Of a DNA stretch of 21,412 nucleotides, positions 19,800-21,412 are shown piece by piece. The stretch lies in NCBI GenBank assembly GCA_037443565.1, contig JBBIOB010000055.1:1-21412 (forward strand), read 5' to 3'. This DNA comes from Fervidifonticultor_A sp037443565 (GTDB lineage Bacteria; Sysuimicrobiota; Sysuimicrobiia; Sysuimicrobiales; Humicultoraceae). Within the stretch, counting starts at the first letter, position 1. Every line of letters begins with the position of its first letter. Below the pieces are notes generated by a model. The model saw only the letters and a list, made by a program, of their open reading frames with translations. It was not told where the DNA came from and searched no databases. The position numbers and the translations under genes were made by a program.

Positions 19800-21115
19800 G
19801 GGGGTTCGGCGGCGGAAGGAGGTCTCCTTCCCCGCCAGATCACAGGGAGCCACGAGTACGCGAGGAGGAACGAGAACAGCACGGCGCCTGCGGCGAATGC
19901 CCAGCCGCCGACCGCGCACATCACCGGAAGGCCGGCGAGCGCCCCGACCGCGACCAGCGGCCCGGCGGCGCCCAGCAGCACGAACGGCGGCACGGCTGCG
20001 CGCGGCCAGTACGGCGCGTCGAGGCGCGGGACCTCGTACGCGGACAGCCCGCGGTGGAACCGGTAGTGCCACATCAGGAACGGCGTGACCTTGTAGGCCT
20101 GGCCGGTGATCGCCAGCGTCACCCATCCCAGGAGGAAGAGCGCCACCCCGGCGATCCCCCAGCGCAGGCCGGCGCCCGGCAGGAGGCCCAACGCGGATGC
20201 CGCGGTGCCGGCGCTCAGGGTACACGTGTGAGCGACGAGCACCCACCAGTGGGCGCGGGTGATGTCCGGCGCGCGGGGTTGCCACAGCCGGAGCAGGCGC
20301 ACGACGTCAGTCGCGTAGACGAATCCGGCCAGCCCGACGACCAGCAGGCCCGCGCGCGCAAGGGCCGGTGAGGCTGCGGCCCCCGCGACCAAGGCGATCA
20401 CGCCGGCGATCAATCCGGCGAACACCACGTCCTGATGTCCCGCCGGAGGATCCTTGAGGCCTGCGAACCTGGGGAGCAGATAGTAGGAGACCCCGACGAT
20501 CAGCAGTCCGAACCAGCCGATCAGACCGAGCGCGAGATGCACGGCCAGGCCCATCGGACCCAGCAGCGCGTGCGAGAAGACGGTAGGCCAGTTGATGACC
20601 AGCAGCCATCCCCACCCTGCGGTCGCGGTGAGGAAGACCAGGGAGGCGCCGACGAAGCGCACCACCGGCAGGGTCCGGCGCCGATGCCGGAGGATGCCGA
20701 CGGCGGCCACCAGGAGGCCGCCCACGCTCAGGGTTACCAGCCCGCCGCCTGCGATCAGCATTGCGTGCGAGCGCGCCATGAACCCCGCGGCCAGCAGGGT
20801 CGTACCGGCCAGATGGACCACCAGCTGAGCCGGGATCAACGGGTTGAGATCGCGCCGAACGCCCGCGGCTGCGGGCAGCATCTGGTGGAGCACACCGATG
20901 GCGATCAGGGTGCCCCATCCGAGCGTCAGGAGGTGATTCGCGGCCAGCGCCGGCATCGATCGGTGCTGGAGCACCGCCAGTCGGGGCGCGGCCGCAGCGA
21001 CGAATCCGGCCACGATCGGAAAGGCTGTGATCGCCACGAGCGCGATCAGGCTCGCCCGCAGCGCGTTGAACGGGAAGAGGTCCGGTCCGCCGGGCGTTGA
21101 AGGGTGCGACATCAT
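19796..21115 (-). CDS. Multi-pass membrane protein, NnrS/heme-copper oxidase subunit I-like
   Basis: The 439-residue protein has about 12 membrane helices and a His pattern suited to heme or copper. The first is NHLLTLGWGTLIAIGVLHQM (His61, His77), then VVHLAGT (His101), FSHALLGPMGLAVHLALGLI (His182, His193) with VGVSYYLLPRF, and GQAYKVTPFLMWHYRFHRGL. This resembles NnrS proteins and the CcoN-like oxidase fold; NnrS acts in nitric oxide tolerance. No partner oxidase subunits are present, so a full respiratory enzyme is unlikely. ATG 21115 (or 21112) lies just before the first helix and has no good ribosome site. The opposite gene starts 18 bp away. The stop overlaps the FabH-like start. Assignment to NnrS specifically is inference. 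Confidence 0.7.
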   Translation of the reverse strand: MMSHPSTPGGPDLFPFNALRASLIALVAITAFPIVAGFVAAAAPRLAVLQHRSMPALAANHLLTLGWGTLIAIGVLHQMLPAAAGVRRDLNPLIPAQLVVHLAGTTLLAAGFMARSHAMLIAGGGLVTLSVGGLLVAAVGILRHRRRTLPVVRFVGASLVFLTATAGWGWLLVINWPTVFSHALLGPMGLAVHLALGLIGWFGLLIVGVSYYLLPRFAGLKDPPAGHQDVVFAGLIAGVIALVAGAAASPALARAGLLVVGLAGFVYATDVVRLLRLWQPRAPDITRAHWWVLVAHTCTLSAGTAASALGLLPGAGLRWGIAGVALFLLGWVTLAITGQAYKVTPFLMWHYRFHRGLSAYEVPRLDAPYWPRAAVPPFVLLGAAGPLVAVGALAGLPVMCAVGGWAFAAGAVLFSFLLAYSWLPVIWRGRRPPSAAEPP

Positions 21116-21133
21116 CGGTCCGGAGGCTCCATC

Positions 21134-21412
21134 ATGGCTGCTGTGCTCGACCCAGAGACGCGCAAGTTCCTCGGGGCTCCCCACGCGGCCGTGCTCGCGA
21201 CGGTCTCAGCCCGGGGCCGGCCGCAGGCCACGCCGGTGTGGTTCCTGGTCGAGGACGGCCGAATCCTCGTCAACACCTCCCAGGGTCGCGTGAAGCTGCG
21301 CAACCTGGAGGCCCACCCGTACCTCGCGCTCACCGTCGTGGACCCGAGGAACGCCTACCGCTGGGTCCAGATCCAGGGGCGGGTGCTGCGCTTCGACCGG
21401 GAATCCGGGGCG
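21134..21412 (+). CDS. Pyridoxamine 5'-phosphate oxidase-family (PPOX class, probably F420-dependent) protein, partial
   Basis: The first 93 residues are in the window and the frame is open at its end. LGAPHAAVLATVSARGRPQA, then TPVWFLVEDGRILVNTSQGR, VKLRNLEAHPYLALTVVDP and WVQIQGRV form the split beta-barrel of the PPOX superfamily. 'TPVWF' and 'T..GR.K..NL...P' are the usual pattern in F420-dependent oxidoreductases rather than FMN-only PdxH. The physiological substrate is unknown. CGGAGG (21121-21126) lies 7 nt before ATG 21134. It is divergent from the NnrS-like gene with only 18 bp between starts, so their promoters must overlap coding sequence. Confidence 0.85.
   Translation, partial: MAAVLDPETRKFLGAPHAAVLATVSARGRPQATPVWFLVEDGRILVNTSQGRVKLRNLEAHPYLALTVVDPRNAYRWVQIQGRVLRFDRESGA

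Noticed and set aside
1..21412. CRISPR arrays, tRNA/rRNA genes, insertion sequences
   Set aside because: No regularly spaced repeats of CRISPR size, no tRNA cloverleaf with a CCA-type acceptor, no rRNA-like stretch and no transposase motifs were seen on reading both strands.

Overview
This is a GC-rich bacterial window with dense gene packing and frequent 4-bp stop/start overlaps. It carries two probable F420-linked flavin/deazaflavin enzymes (a Ddn-type protein near the left end and a PPOX-class protein at the right end), a remnant of a class III adenylate cyclase of a type I associate with Actinomycetota/Chloroflexota-like lineages, and ABC-transport and amino-acid genes. I cannot place it more precisely than an F420-using, high-GC, probably aerobic or microaerophilic bacterium. 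No tRNA, rRNA, CRISPR array or intact transposase was seen.

Layout. 1-180: 5' end of a small exported protein (minus). 333-2639: a decay zone. It holds a frameshifted and internally deleted DapA/NanA-family gene, the C-terminal scrap of a PIN-domain gene, a DUF433 gene with no proper stop, and a class III cyclase gene reduced to three joined pieces. An apparently intact Ddn-type gene lies among them. 2756-4996: a saccharopine/lysine dehydrogenase-type gene divergent from an LDH2-type (Ldh family) dehydrogenase. 4993-6467: modA and modB, each overlapping the preceding gene by 4 bp, with no modC. 6417-7715: an MFS transporter convergent with modB. 7834-8904: a five-CBS-domain protein. 8901-9908: an ornithine cyclodeaminase/mu-crystallin-family gene. 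10069-11226: an M20 metallopeptidase. 11270-11656: a cupin. 11744-14422: a NarL/FixJ-type response regulator followed by two HtrA-like serine proteases without export signals. 14503-16101: a family 5 peptide/solute-binding protein. 16208-16636: a stand-alone cyclic-nucleotide-binding domain. 16759-16965: a cold shock protein. 17229-18676: an Rrf2-family regulator coupled to a two-domain multicopper oxidase, with a perfect palindrome at the regulator start. 18759-21115: a NnrS/heme-copper-oxidase-I-like membrane protein coupled to a FabH-type ketoacyl synthase. 21134-end: a PPOX-family protein (partial).

How the genes may work together. The DapA remnant, lysine-dehydrogenase-like, Ldh-family and OCD/mu-crystallin-like genes all belong to families that act on amino acids and their cyclic imines. 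With the M20 peptidase and the peptide-binding protein they suggest peptide or amino-acid scavenging. The right-hand minus-strand block (NnrS-like, FabH-like, Rrf2 with three cysteines, copper oxidase) looks like a redox, nitric-oxide or copper-responsive module controlled by the palindrome at 18684-18710. It is the best candidate here for an undescribed system. Perfect GC-rich hairpins, most without a U-tract, close many transcription units.
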